25,868 bases of DNA from assembly GCA_043758205.1 (NCBI GenBank), contig JAYVNY010000163.1, positions 1-25,868 on the forward strand, read 5' to 3'. The notes under the pieces are model-generated. The model worked only from the letters and a program-made list of their open reading frames with translations. It was not told the DNA's origin and did not search any database. The translations under genes were made by a program, and so were the position numbers. This stretch comes from JANNGC01 sp043758205. GTDB taxonomy: Bacteria > Verrucomicrobiota > Verrucomicrobiia > Limisphaerales > SIBH01. Of the stretch, positions 8,667 through 16,924 are shown piece by piece; positions within the stretch are counted from its first letter, which is position 1; every line of letters starts with the position of its first letter.

Positions 8667-9002
8667 TCACCACTTGATCAAGAAGATGATGGCGAAACCA
8701 ATGAGCATTACAAACATCCTGCCCCAGATCGGCAGATAAAAATCATCAAGGTCGTTGGAAACCAATTTCCAATCGTCAGGGCGATGCAGAGTTGGATCGG
8801 ATGCTCGAAGTTTGCGCCGCGCGTAAATTTCCAGCAGTTGGGGAATGCCCACCACCAAGATCAGCGTCACCGGAAAAAATAGGAGAGCAATCAGCATGAT
8901 CGCTGTCTCGCTAGAGATGTATGACTCACGACGACCCGCAGCCATAATGCCCCCAAGGATAAGTCCACCGACGGCACTCGTAAGGAATGAAGCGCGGAAC
9001 AT
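8667..9002 (-). CDS. Small hypothetical membrane protein
   Basis: I do not recognise this 111-residue protein. It has three likely membrane spans: about residues 5-24 (LTSAVGGLILGGIM), 34-57 (TAIMLIALLFFPVTLILVV) and 93-111 (GRMFVMLIGFAIIFLI). A charged cytoplasmic or periplasmic stretch, YARRKLRASDP...DDWKLVSNDLDDF, lies between spans two and three. The C-terminus ends at the membrane with IKW. The ATG at 9002 is chosen; a TTG at 9008, two bases after the dioxygenase stop, is an alternative. Close spacing to the dioxygenase suggests one transcript. Its base composition is lower in GC than the neighbouring genes, so it may be a recent arrival. Confidence 0.65.
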   Translation of the reverse strand: MFRASFLTSAVGGLILGGIMAAGRRESYISSETAIMLIALLFFPVTLILVVGIPQLLEIYARRKLRASDPTLHRPDDWKLVSNDLDDFYLPIWGRMFVMLIGFAIIFLIKW

Positions 9003-9010
9003 GAGCAAAA

Positions 9011-9667
9011 TTACCCCGCAGACGTCACACCCACCACTAGATCAAACTTCGCCGCCAATTCGCCCGCCTTCGCACCTTTGAGCGGCGCAAAATTCACCGT
9101 CACCGAGTCGCGCTCCTGGCCGGCCTTGAGATTTTTCCAGATGCCGTCTTTCTCATTGCCGGGATGGCCCTGCACGTAAAGCTGCGTGACGAGCAGTTCC
9201 TTGCCGCCGCGCTTGATCTTGTAGTGGATGTGCGGCGAGCGCCCCGGATACGGCACCGGCTTGATGGTGCGGAACAGATACTCGCCCGTGGAACCGGTCA
9301 CAAAACGCCCGAAGCCCTGGAAGTTTTTGTCCGCCTTTTCTTTGTTGCCGGTCTTGCTGTGGAGATACGCGCCATTGTTGTCGCACTGCCAGATTTCCAC
9401 CACGGCATTGCGCAGCGGATCGCCCTTCGCATCGAGGATGCGTCCGCTCACGTAGGTCACTTCGCCGACGGCGGGCGTGAGGTTTTCATTGATGGCGAGC
9501 AGGTCGTTGTCCGTATCGAGCGGCAGATGGTCGGGATAGAACGGCCCCTCAGTCTGCTTCGGCGTCTGGAGCAAATCCGCGAACAGGCCGGGCGTGGTGA
9601 ACAGCGCGGCAGCGAACGCGGCGCGTTGGAGAAACTGTCGGCGCGGGACGTAAAGGTTGATGCTCAT
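9011..9667 (-). CDS. Exported intradiol ring-cleavage dioxygenase family protein
   Basis: The 218-residue product belongs to the intradiol dioxygenase family (protocatechuate 3,4-dioxygenase/catechol 1,2-dioxygenase fold). This family uses non-haem Fe(III) to open catechol-type rings between the two hydroxyls. The four expected iron ligands can be placed: Tyr101 (NNGAYLHS), Tyr140 (PVPYPG), His146 and His148 (SPHIHYKI). The N-terminus MSINLYVPRRQFLQRAAF resembles a twin-arginine signal, so the enzyme would be folded before export; secreted single-domain members of this family are common in soil bacteria. The substrate is unknown. It leads a possible two-gene unit with the small membrane protein. 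The 255-base gap upstream (9668-9922), shared with the divergent DUF1553 gene, shows no clear promoter. Confidence 0.88.
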   Translation of the reverse strand: MSINLYVPRRQFLQRAAFAAALFTTPGLFADLLQTPKQTEGPFYPDHLPLDTDNDLLAINENLTPAVGEVTYVSGRILDAKGDPLRNAVVEIWQCDNNGAYLHSKTGNKEKADKNFQGFGRFVTGSTGEYLFRTIKPVPYPGRSPHIHYKIKRGGKELLVTQLYVQGHPGNEKDGIWKNLKAGQERDSVTVNFAPLKGAKAGELAAKFDLVVGVTSAG

Positions 9668-9922
9668 AATTTTTCGGGGTTCGACTGGCGCCTTTGTGGA
9701 TCAAGACCGGCGTTTTCGCCAGCCTGATTCTGGAAAAACAAATGACTTAACGAGCCGGTGGCCGCGCTGGGCATTTGCGCGCGAACGGTCCGCAGATGAC
9801 GCACCCCTGACGGCCACGCTCTTTGAGCGTTTGTTTCCACTGGCGCTCGTTCCTGGCTTTGAACGGAATTTTTTCGCTGCACGACGCCGGTGCTTGCCGC
9901 TACGTTTTTCCCGTCCACCACC

Positions 9923-12571
9923 ATGAACACGAAACCAAGTTGTCGCGCGCGTCGTTGGGCAGTCATCAGCCTGTCCGCGCTGACGCTGGGACTGGCGCGC
10001 GCCGCCTCGGGCGCGGCGGTGGATTACGTGCGCGAGGTGAAGCCGCTGCTCACGGAGCAATGCACCAAGTGCCACGGCGCATCCCAGCAGAAAGCTGACC
10101 TGCGGCTCGACACCGCCGCCGCCGCGCGGAAGGGCGGCGAGAACGGCCCGGCCCTCAAGCCCGGCCAAAGCACCAACAGCCTGCTCATCCAGAGCGTACG
10201 CGGCACGCACGACACCATTTCGCAGATGCCTTATAAAAAGCCGCCGCTGACCGCCGCTCAGATCGCGCTGCTGGCGAAGTGGATTGATGAAGGCGCGAGC
10301 GCCCCGGCGGATGAGCAGCCCGGCTCGGTGCAACATTGGTCGTTCATCGCGCCAACGCGCCCGTCGGTTCCACAAATCAGAAATCAGAAATCAGAAATCA
10401 GAAATCCCATAGACGCTTTCATCCTCGCGCGGCTTTCTGTAGCGGCGTCTCGTGAGAGCGCCGCTGATCAAAAAGAAAATCTGCGGCGCTCTCACGAGAC
10501 GCCGCTACAGCCCGCCCCCGAGGCCGACCGTCCCACGCTTCTGCGCCGCGTGAGCCTCGACCTAACGGGCCTGCCGCCGACGCCGGCGGAGGTGGAGGCG
10601 TTCCTTAAAGATCAGTCCGCCGACGCTTATGAAAAAGTCGTCGAGCGCCTGCTGGCCTCGCCGCATTACGGCGAACGCTGGGGCCGCTGGTGGCTGGACG
10701 CCGCGCGCTATGCGGACTCGAACGGCTACAGCATTGACGCGCCGCGGCAGATTTGGAAATACCGCGACTGGGTGGTGGCGGCGCTGAATCGCGACATGCC
10801 TTTCGACCAATTCGCCATTGAACAACTCGCCGGGGATTTGCTGCCGAACGCGACCGTCGCGCAGAAGGTCGCCACGGGTTTCAACCGCAACACCCAGATC
10901 AACCAGGAAGGCGGCATTGACCCCGAGCAGTTCCGCGTGGAGTCGGTGATGGATCGCGTGAGCACGTTCGGCACGGTGTTTCTCGGACTGACCGTGGGCT
11001 GCGCGCAATGCCACGACCACAAGTTCGATCCCATTTCACAGAAGGAATACTATCAGCTTTACGCCTTCTTTAATTCCACCGTGCAAGACGGCCACGGCAG
11101 CGGCACGCCCGGCGGGATGCTGGAAATTCCCGGCGAAGTCGAGTCGGCGGAGAACGTGAAGAAGGAACTGGAGGAAACGCGGGAGGACTTGGACCGCTAC
11201 CTCAACGCCAAGGGCAGCGCGGTGTTGAAGTGGGAGGAATTGCTGGCCGACGATGCGCGCGCGAAACTCCGCGCCAACGTGCGCGCCGCCATGAAACCCG
11301 CGTGGAGCGAGCGCACGTTGGAGCAGAAGCGCGCGGTCTATACCGCGTTCCAGCCGGATGACACGGAGTTCAAATCCCGCAACACGAAACTCACGACGTT
11401 GGAGAAAGGCACGCCCAAGCGCGTGACCACGCTCGTGATGCAGGAACTCAAAACGCCGCGCGAGTCGCACGTTTTCATCAAGGGCGACTTCACGCGTCCG
11501 GCGGACAAGGTGGAACCCGGCGTGCCGGAGGTGTTGCATCCCTTGGCCGGAGCGCGGACCGCCGAGTCCGCGAGTTCTAATGCCACTGATCGCACGGACT
11601 CGGCAGTCCGCGCTCCGAACCGCCTCGACCTCGCGCGCTGGGTTGTTGATCCCGCGAACCCGCTCACCGCCCGCGTCCTCGTCAATCGCGTCTGGCAGCA
11701 ATACTTCGGACGCGGACTCGTCGAGACGGAAAATGATTTCGGCACGCAAGGCTCGTTGCCCACACATCCCGAACTGCTCGACTGGCTGGCGTGTGAGTTC
11801 AGCAGTGGTCCCGTAGCCGCATCTCGTGAGAGTGCGGCCGGTCCAAATGTCCGCGCCCTCACGGGACGCGGCTACAATCCCTGGTCCCTCAAGCACCTCC
11901 ACCGCCTCATCGTCACCAGTGCCACCTATCGCCAGTCCTCGCGCGTGCGGCCCGAACTCGCGACCGTTGATCCGCTGAACAAACTGCTCGCCCGCCAGTC
12001 GCGCGTGCGACTCGACGCGGAAGTGATTCGCGACCACGCGCTGTTCACCAGCGGCCTGCTCTCGCCCAAGCTCGGCGGCCCGCCCGTCTATCCGCCGCAA
12101 CCGGACGGCGTGATGACCCTCGGCCAGTCCAAGCGCGCCTGGACCGCGAGCACCGGCGACGACCGTTTCCGTCGTGCGCTCTACACCCACTTCTGGCGCG
12201 CGACACCGCATCCCGCGCTCGCGGTCTTCGATGCTGCCGACGGCTTCAGCGCCTGCACGCGCCGCCTGCGCTCGAACACGCCGCTCCAGGCGCTCACGCT
12301 GCTCAACGACCAGCAGTTCTACGAATTCGCCGAGAGCCTCGCCGCGCGCACATTGAAGGTGCCCGCGAAGAACGACGACGAACGCATCACACAAGCCTTC
12401 CGCCTCTGCCTCTCGCGCCCGCCGAACCCGAAGGAGCAGGAGCGCCTGCAACAACTTCTCGCCCAGCAACTCGCGCAAGAAACCGGCGACGAAGCCACGC
12501 GCCGCGCCGCCGCGTGGAAGACGCTGGCCCGCGTGCTCTTGAACCTCGACGAAACGATCACGAGAGAGTAG
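9923..12571 (+). CDS. Secreted PSCyt1-DUF1549-DUF1553 cytochrome-like protein
   Basis: The 882-residue protein starts with a signal peptide (MNTKPSCRARR, core to about residue 30). A PSCyt1 haem motif CTKCH follows at 47-51. DUF1549 runs from PIDAFILARL (near 162) to about 390 and carries a second motif, CAQCHDH, at 360-366. DUF1553 starts at NRLDLARWVV (near 565) and runs to the end. This three-part architecture is characteristic of Planctomycetota and Verrucomicrobiota, and such genes normally pair with a DUF1501 gene; the function is unproven, with links to redox or degradation proposed. A GTG at 9890 is an alternative start. The coding sequence contains three palindromic elements and one heptamer array, all in frame and all in linkers. 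The DUF1501 partner is present but separated by a toxin-antitoxin pair. Confidence 0.92.
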   Translation: MNTKPSCRARRWAVISLSALTLGLARAASGAAVDYVREVKPLLTEQCTKCHGASQQKADLRLDTAAAARKGGENGPALKPGQSTNSLLIQSVRGTHDTISQMPYKKPPLTAAQIALLAKWIDEGASAPADEQPGSVQHWSFIAPTRPSVPQIRNQKSEIRNPIDAFILARLSVAASRESAADQKENLRRSHETPLQPAPEADRPTLLRRVSLDLTGLPPTPAEVEAFLKDQSADAYEKVVERLLASPHYGERWGRWWLDAARYADSNGYSIDAPRQIWKYRDWVVAALNRDMPFDQFAIEQLAGDLLPNATVAQKVATGFNRNTQINQEGGIDPEQFRVESVMDRVSTFGTVFLGLTVGCAQCHDHKFDPISQKEYYQLYAFFNSTVQDGHGSGTPGGMLEIPGEVESAENVKKELEETREDLDRYLNAKGSAVLKWEELLADDARAKLRANVRAAMKPAWSERTLEQKRAVYTAFQPDDTEFKSRNTKLTTLEKGTPKRVTTLVMQELKTPRESHVFIKGDFTRPADKVEPGVPEVLHPLAGARTAESASSNATDRTDSAVRAPNRLDLARWVVDPANPLTARVLVNRVWQQYFGRGLVETENDFGTQGSLPTHPELLDWLACEFSSGPVAASRESAAGPNVRALTGRGYNPWSLKHLHRLIVTSATYRQSSRVRPELATVDPLNKLLARQSRVRLDAEVIRDHALFTSGLLSPKLGGPPVYPPQPDGVMTLGQSKRAWTASTGDDRFRRALYTHFWRATPHPALAVFDAADGFSACTRRLRSNTPLQALTLLNDQQFYEFAESLAARTLKVPAKNDDERITQAFRLCLSRPPNPKEQERLQQLLAQQLAQETGDEATRRAAAWKTLARVLLNLDETITRE
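10374..10406 (+). repeat. Heptanucleotide tandem array (AAATCAG) in coding sequence
   Basis: Four full AAATCAG copies and five bases of a fifth lie in the DUF1553 gene and read QIRNQKSEIRNP (residues about 151-161), just before the conserved PIDAFILARL helix. Seven is not a multiple of three, so gain or loss of a single copy shifts the reading frame. Confidence 0.95.
10437..10510. repeat. In-frame GTAG-type palindromic pair, perfect 28-base arms
   Basis: Arms 10437-10464 and 10483-10510 are perfect reverse complements around an 18-base loop. The GTAG foot begins at 10439. The left arm alone folds as GCGGCG-TCTC-GT-GAGA-G-CGCCGC with one bulged G. The element is read in frame as VAASRESAAD...LRRSHETPLQ (residues 172-196). 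It separates FILARL from PAPEADRPTLLRRV, which are normally joined by only a few residues in DUF1549 proteins (family knowledge). Confidence 0.93.
11548..11617. repeat. In-frame GGAG-type palindromic pair at a domain boundary
   Basis: Arms 11548-11570 and 11595-11617 match as reverse complements at 22 of 23 positions. The arm sequence is the same family as the intergenic pair at 2313-2481. It is read in frame as GARTAESA...TDSAVRAP (residues about 542-565), exactly in the linker between the DUF1549 and DUF1553 regions. Confidence 0.9.
11813..11875. repeat. In-frame GTAG-type palindromic pair, diverged
   Basis: Arms 11813-11839 and 11849-11875 match as reverse complements at 22 of 27 positions. 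The element reads VAASRESAAG...RALTGRGY (residues 631-651), the same peptide start as the element at 10437. It splits the DUF1553 segment between LLDWLACEF and WSLKHLHRLIV. It is more diverged than the copy at 10437, suggesting an older insertion. Confidence 0.85.
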
Positions 12572-12581
12572 TTGTTGAGCC

Positions 12582-12824
12582 ATGAGCCTTACGGAAATTA
12601 AGGAAACCATCCCGAAGCTCTCGCCACGCGAGCAGGCCGAACTCGACCTGTGGTTGCAGGAGCGAGAGGAGGAGGCGACGCGGCGCGTTCACTTTCTCGA
12701 ACTGCGGGAAAAACTGCAGGAGAGCTACGACGCCGTCGCTGCCGGACAGGTGCATCCGTGGAATGAAAGCACGTTCGAGGAAATCCGTCAGGAAGCACAC
12801 CTCCGGGCCGGCGGAAAAAGGTAA
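12582..12824 (+). CDS. Putative antitoxin of a ParE/RelE-type module
   Basis: The 80-residue protein is mostly charged helices: MSLTEIKETIPKLSPREQAE at the N-terminus, then a Glu/Arg-rich stretch and a C-terminal segment ending RAGGKR. The opening motif 'I...I.KLSP.E...L..WL' is common in small antitoxins that precede ParE-type toxins. A helical N-terminus for dimer or DNA contact and a flexible toxin-binding tail would fit the role. It starts 10 bases after the DUF1553 gene stop and ends two bases before the toxin start, with GGAAAAAGG at its 3' end acting as the toxin's ribosome site. The assignment rests on size, order and partner rather than on a strong family match. Confidence 0.7.
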   Translation: MSLTEIKETIPKLSPREQAELDLWLQEREEEATRRVHFLELREKLQESYDAVAAGQVHPWNESTFEEIRQEAHLRAGGKR

Positions 12825-12826
12825 AT

Positions 12827-13138
12827 TTGGAAGCCCGGATTACCATCTCGGAACCCGCCCGCACGGGCTTGATCGCGCTGGGTGAAGGCTATTCCGAAAT
12901 ATCCCCGGAACTCGCTGACCGCATTCTTCACCGCATCCGCCAGAAGATAGAACTGCTCGGCCAATTCCCTGAACTCGGACGGGATCGGCCGAAGTTCAAC
13001 CTGCCCGGATTGCGCAGCGTGGCCGCAAAGCCGCACGTCACTTTTTATTCCGTCCCGGAAGCCGCTTCGATCATGGTCCATCGCATCGTGGACGGACGCC
13101 GTGATCTGGCCGCAGTTTTCGCGCATGAACCCATCTGA
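12827..13138 (+). CDS. ParE/RelE superfamily toxin
   Basis: The 103-residue protein shows the ParE/RelE pattern: ISEPARTGLIALGEGYSEIS, then LADRILHRIRQKIELLGQFP, the PELGRDRP turn, PGLRSVAA, and a C-terminal strand pair with FYSVPE and VHRIVDGRRDLAAVF. Family members either poison DNA gyrase (ParE) or cut mRNA on the ribosome (RelE); the sequence alone does not separate the two. Translation probably starts at TTG 12827, six bases after GGAAAAAGG; no ATG fits the family N-terminus. The last 14 bases overlap the start of the DUF1501 gene, so the toxin and DUF1501 reading frames may be translationally coupled. Confidence 0.82.
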   Translation: MEARITISEPARTGLIALGEGYSEISPELADRILHRIRQKIELLGQFPELGRDRPKFNLPGLRSVAAKPHVTFYSVPEAASIMVHRIVDGRRDLAAVFAHEPI

Positions 13139-14567
13139 ATCTAATTTGCTGCCGCAGACCCGCCGCCAGTTCTTCAGCCGCTGCGGCCTGGGTCTCGGCT
13201 CCATTGCGCTCGCATCGATGCTCGGCGACAAACTGTTTGCCGCTGATTCCGCGTTGCCGAACCCCTTCGCCCCCAAGCCACCCCACTTTCCGGCGCGCGC
13301 GAAGAACATCATCTACCTGTTCATGGCGGGCGGGCCGAGCCAGTTGGAGCTGTTCGATTACAAACCCAAGCTCGTCGAGTTGAACGGGCAACCGATCCCG
13401 CAGTCGTTCATCGAGGGGAAACGGTTCGCGTTCATGGGCAGCAGCCACGGCACGAAGCTGCTCGGCACGCGGCGCGAATTCAAACAGCACGGGCAGAGCG
13501 GCGCGTGGGTGAGCAATCTGTTTCCGCACACGGCGGGCATCGTGGATGACATCTCGCTGGTGCATTCGTGCCAGGCGACGCTGTTCAATCACGCGCCGGC
13601 CAAGCTGTTCATGAACACCGGCTCCGGGCAGTTCGGCCGTCCGAGCATGGGTTCGTGGGTCACGTACGGACTGGGCAGCGAGTCGCAGGACTTGCCAGGC
13701 TTTGTCGTGTTGCAGAGCGGCCCGCGTGGCCCACGCGGCGGCGCGGTGAACTGGGGCAGCGGTTTTCTCCCGACCACGTATCAAGGCGTGCCGTTCCGTG
13801 GCGGCGGCGATCCGATTCTGGATTTGTCGTCGCCTAAAGGCGTCAGCGCCGCGAAACAGCGGCAGACCATTGATGCCATTCGCGACCTGAACCTCGCGCG
13901 CCTCGTCGAGACCGGCGACCCGGAAATCACCACGCGCATCTCGGCTTACGAAATGGCGTATCGAATGCAGTCGAGCGCGCCGGAACTGATCGATCTGTCC
14001 GGCGAGAGCGAGGCAACGATGAAGCTCTACGGCGTGGAGAAGGACAAGCCGTCTTTCGCGCGCAACTGCCTCCTCGCGCGCCGCCTCGTCGAGCGCGGCA
14101 CGCGCTTCGTGCAGTTGTATCACACCAACTGGGACAGCCACGGCGGGCCGGGCGAAAACCTGCAAAACGATTTCGAGAAACTCTGTCGCGACGTGGACCA
14201 GGGCCAGGCCGCGCTGGTGAAAGATTTGCAGGCGCGCGGACTGCTCAAGGACACGCTCGTCGTGTGGGGCGGCGAATTCGGACGCACGCCGATGGGCGAG
14301 AACCGCGACACCACCGGGCGCAACCATCACATTGACGCGTTCACCATGTGGTTCGCCGGCGGCGGCGTGAAGCCCGGTCAGGTCCTCGGCAAGACCGATG
14401 AACTGGGTTTCAATTCCATCGAAGACCCCGCGCACGTCCACGACATCCACGCCACGATCCTGCACCTGCTAGGACTCGATCACAAAAGGCTCACCTTCCG
14501 CTTTCAGGGCCGCGACTTCCGCCTGACGGATGTTCACGGTGAACTGATCAAGAAACTCTTCGCCTAA
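13125..14567 (+). CDS. DUF1501 family protein with Tat signal
   Basis: The 480-residue protein begins MNPSESNLLPQTRRQFFSRC with a twin-arginine export motif at residues 13-17 and a hydrophobic segment to about 40. DUF1501 landmarks follow: NIIYLFMAGGPSQLELFDYK, HTNWDSHGG, VVWGGEFGRTP, GRNHHIDAFTMWFAGGGVK and a C-terminal HATILHLLGLDH. The family belongs to the alkaline phosphatase/sulfatase-like superfamily by fold, but its reaction is not established. It normally follows a DUF1549/DUF1553 gene, and here a toxin-antitoxin pair stands between them. The ATG at 13125 lies within the toxin gene's last codons, and no separate ribosome site is obvious, which fits coupled translation. Confidence 0.93.
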   Translation: MNPSESNLLPQTRRQFFSRCGLGLGSIALASMLGDKLFAADSALPNPFAPKPPHFPARAKNIIYLFMAGGPSQLELFDYKPKLVELNGQPIPQSFIEGKRFAFMGSSHGTKLLGTRREFKQHGQSGAWVSNLFPHTAGIVDDISLVHSCQATLFNHAPAKLFMNTGSGQFGRPSMGSWVTYGLGSESQDLPGFVVLQSGPRGPRGGAVNWGSGFLPTTYQGVPFRGGGDPILDLSSPKGVSAAKQRQTIDAIRDLNLARLVETGDPEITTRISAYEMAYRMQSSAPELIDLSGESEATMKLYGVEKDKPSFARNCLLARRLVERGTRFVQLYHTNWDSHGGPGENLQNDFEKLCRDVDQGQAALVKDLQARGLLKDTLVVWGGEFGRTPMGENRDTTGRNHHIDAFTMWFAGGGVKPGQVLGKTDELGFNSIEDPAHVHDIHATILHLLGLDHKRLTFRFQGRDFRLTDVHGELIKKLFA

Positions 14568-14591
14568 GCGCGGTCGGCTTTGGCCGGGAAC

Positions 14592-14630
14592 AGGAAAAGA
14601 AAACCGGCGGACTCTCGCGAGTCCGCCGGT
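14592..14630 (-). terminator. Rho-independent terminator of rpsA
   Basis: A 12-base-pair stem (14603-14614 with 14619-14630) closes a four-base loop. On the minus strand it is followed by TTTTCTTTTCC. It lies 21 bases beyond the rpsA stop. The plus-strand side lacks a U tract, so termination of the DUF1501 transcript is less certain. Confidence 0.85.
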
Positions 14631-14651
14631 CGTGCAATTCTGTCGGGAGCC

Positions 14652-16319
<1,668 letters not shown>

Positions 16320-16924
16320 AATGACTGACTGTTTTCCCTGACTGAACCTGTGGGAGACTTGGGCGGTTGGCTTTTTAGGGCGGCGGGCCTTTTGTCTCCA
16401 TTGCCGAGCAAACACAATCCGTGGCAACGGAGGGTTGAATGTTCGGTTGTTCGTTAACTGTTTTTTCTCAGCCTCAACGAGCCTCGGCACACACCGGACT
16501 CAGGCGGCGTGGAGATTAGGCAGGAACGGGTCCGGCGCAAGGGCAATTTCCGGGGCCTTGGCCGCGCCGGGCGCATCCCGGCCGTGTTCGGTGTCCTTGC
16601 AACCATTCCTCCTACATGGCGGGTGACGTTCTCCTAAACATCCTTAGGCCAAATGCCGATGTCTGACTCCGTGATTATTTTGACGAACATCGGACGGTCC
16701 ACGGCCTTTGTGGGCCGCTCCAGGCTGAAACGCTCAACTTTGGGCTACTTGCTGTTTGGATTTAACCCAGGCCGTATCATTTACTCATTCATTCATCACT
16801 TCCGCGAGCAGGCGCGTGCGGCAGTTGATGGTCTTTCGTCCGGTCCGCAGGATTGTCTTTCAGCGCGTTAGTGCGGTCTATCTGCGGGCGCATCACAGCG
16901 CCGCCTTATCCCCCAATAATTAAA
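16320..16924. other. Divergent intergenic region between rpsA and the giant surface protein
   Basis: These 605 bases must hold the promoters of both flanking genes, but I see no convincing -35/-10 pair on either strand. Two short open frames (16435-16626 and 16653-16871) lack ribosome sites and recognisable protein features. A short TCAT run (16784-16797) and a 7-base inverted repeat (16656-16662 with 16687-16693) are the only structures seen. None of the palindromic repeat families found elsewhere in the window occurs here. Confidence 0.6.

Noticed and set aside
11036..12610. A 524-codon minus-strand frame opposite the DUF1553 gene
   Set aside because: The plus-strand frame has clear haem and DUF1553 motifs; the opposite frame shows only Arg/Ala/Glu-rich sequence with no recognisable motif.
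13841..13860. Short GCCTAAAGGC hairpin in the DUF1501 gene as another palindromic element
   Set aside because: No paired arm, no GTAG or GGAG foot, and the surrounding protein sequence is uninterrupted.
13071..14465. A 464-codon minus-strand frame opposite the DUF1501 gene
   Set aside because: Composition is typical of an antisense shadow, and the plus-strand DUF1501 motifs account for the sequence.
16656..16693. Inverted repeat CCGATGT/ACATCGG as a possible operator
   Set aside because: Only seven bases per arm with a 24-base loop; readily expected by chance in a region of this size.
16435..16871. Two short open frames in the rpsA upstream spacer
   Set aside because: No ribosome site, no conserved features, and they overlap nothing conserved.
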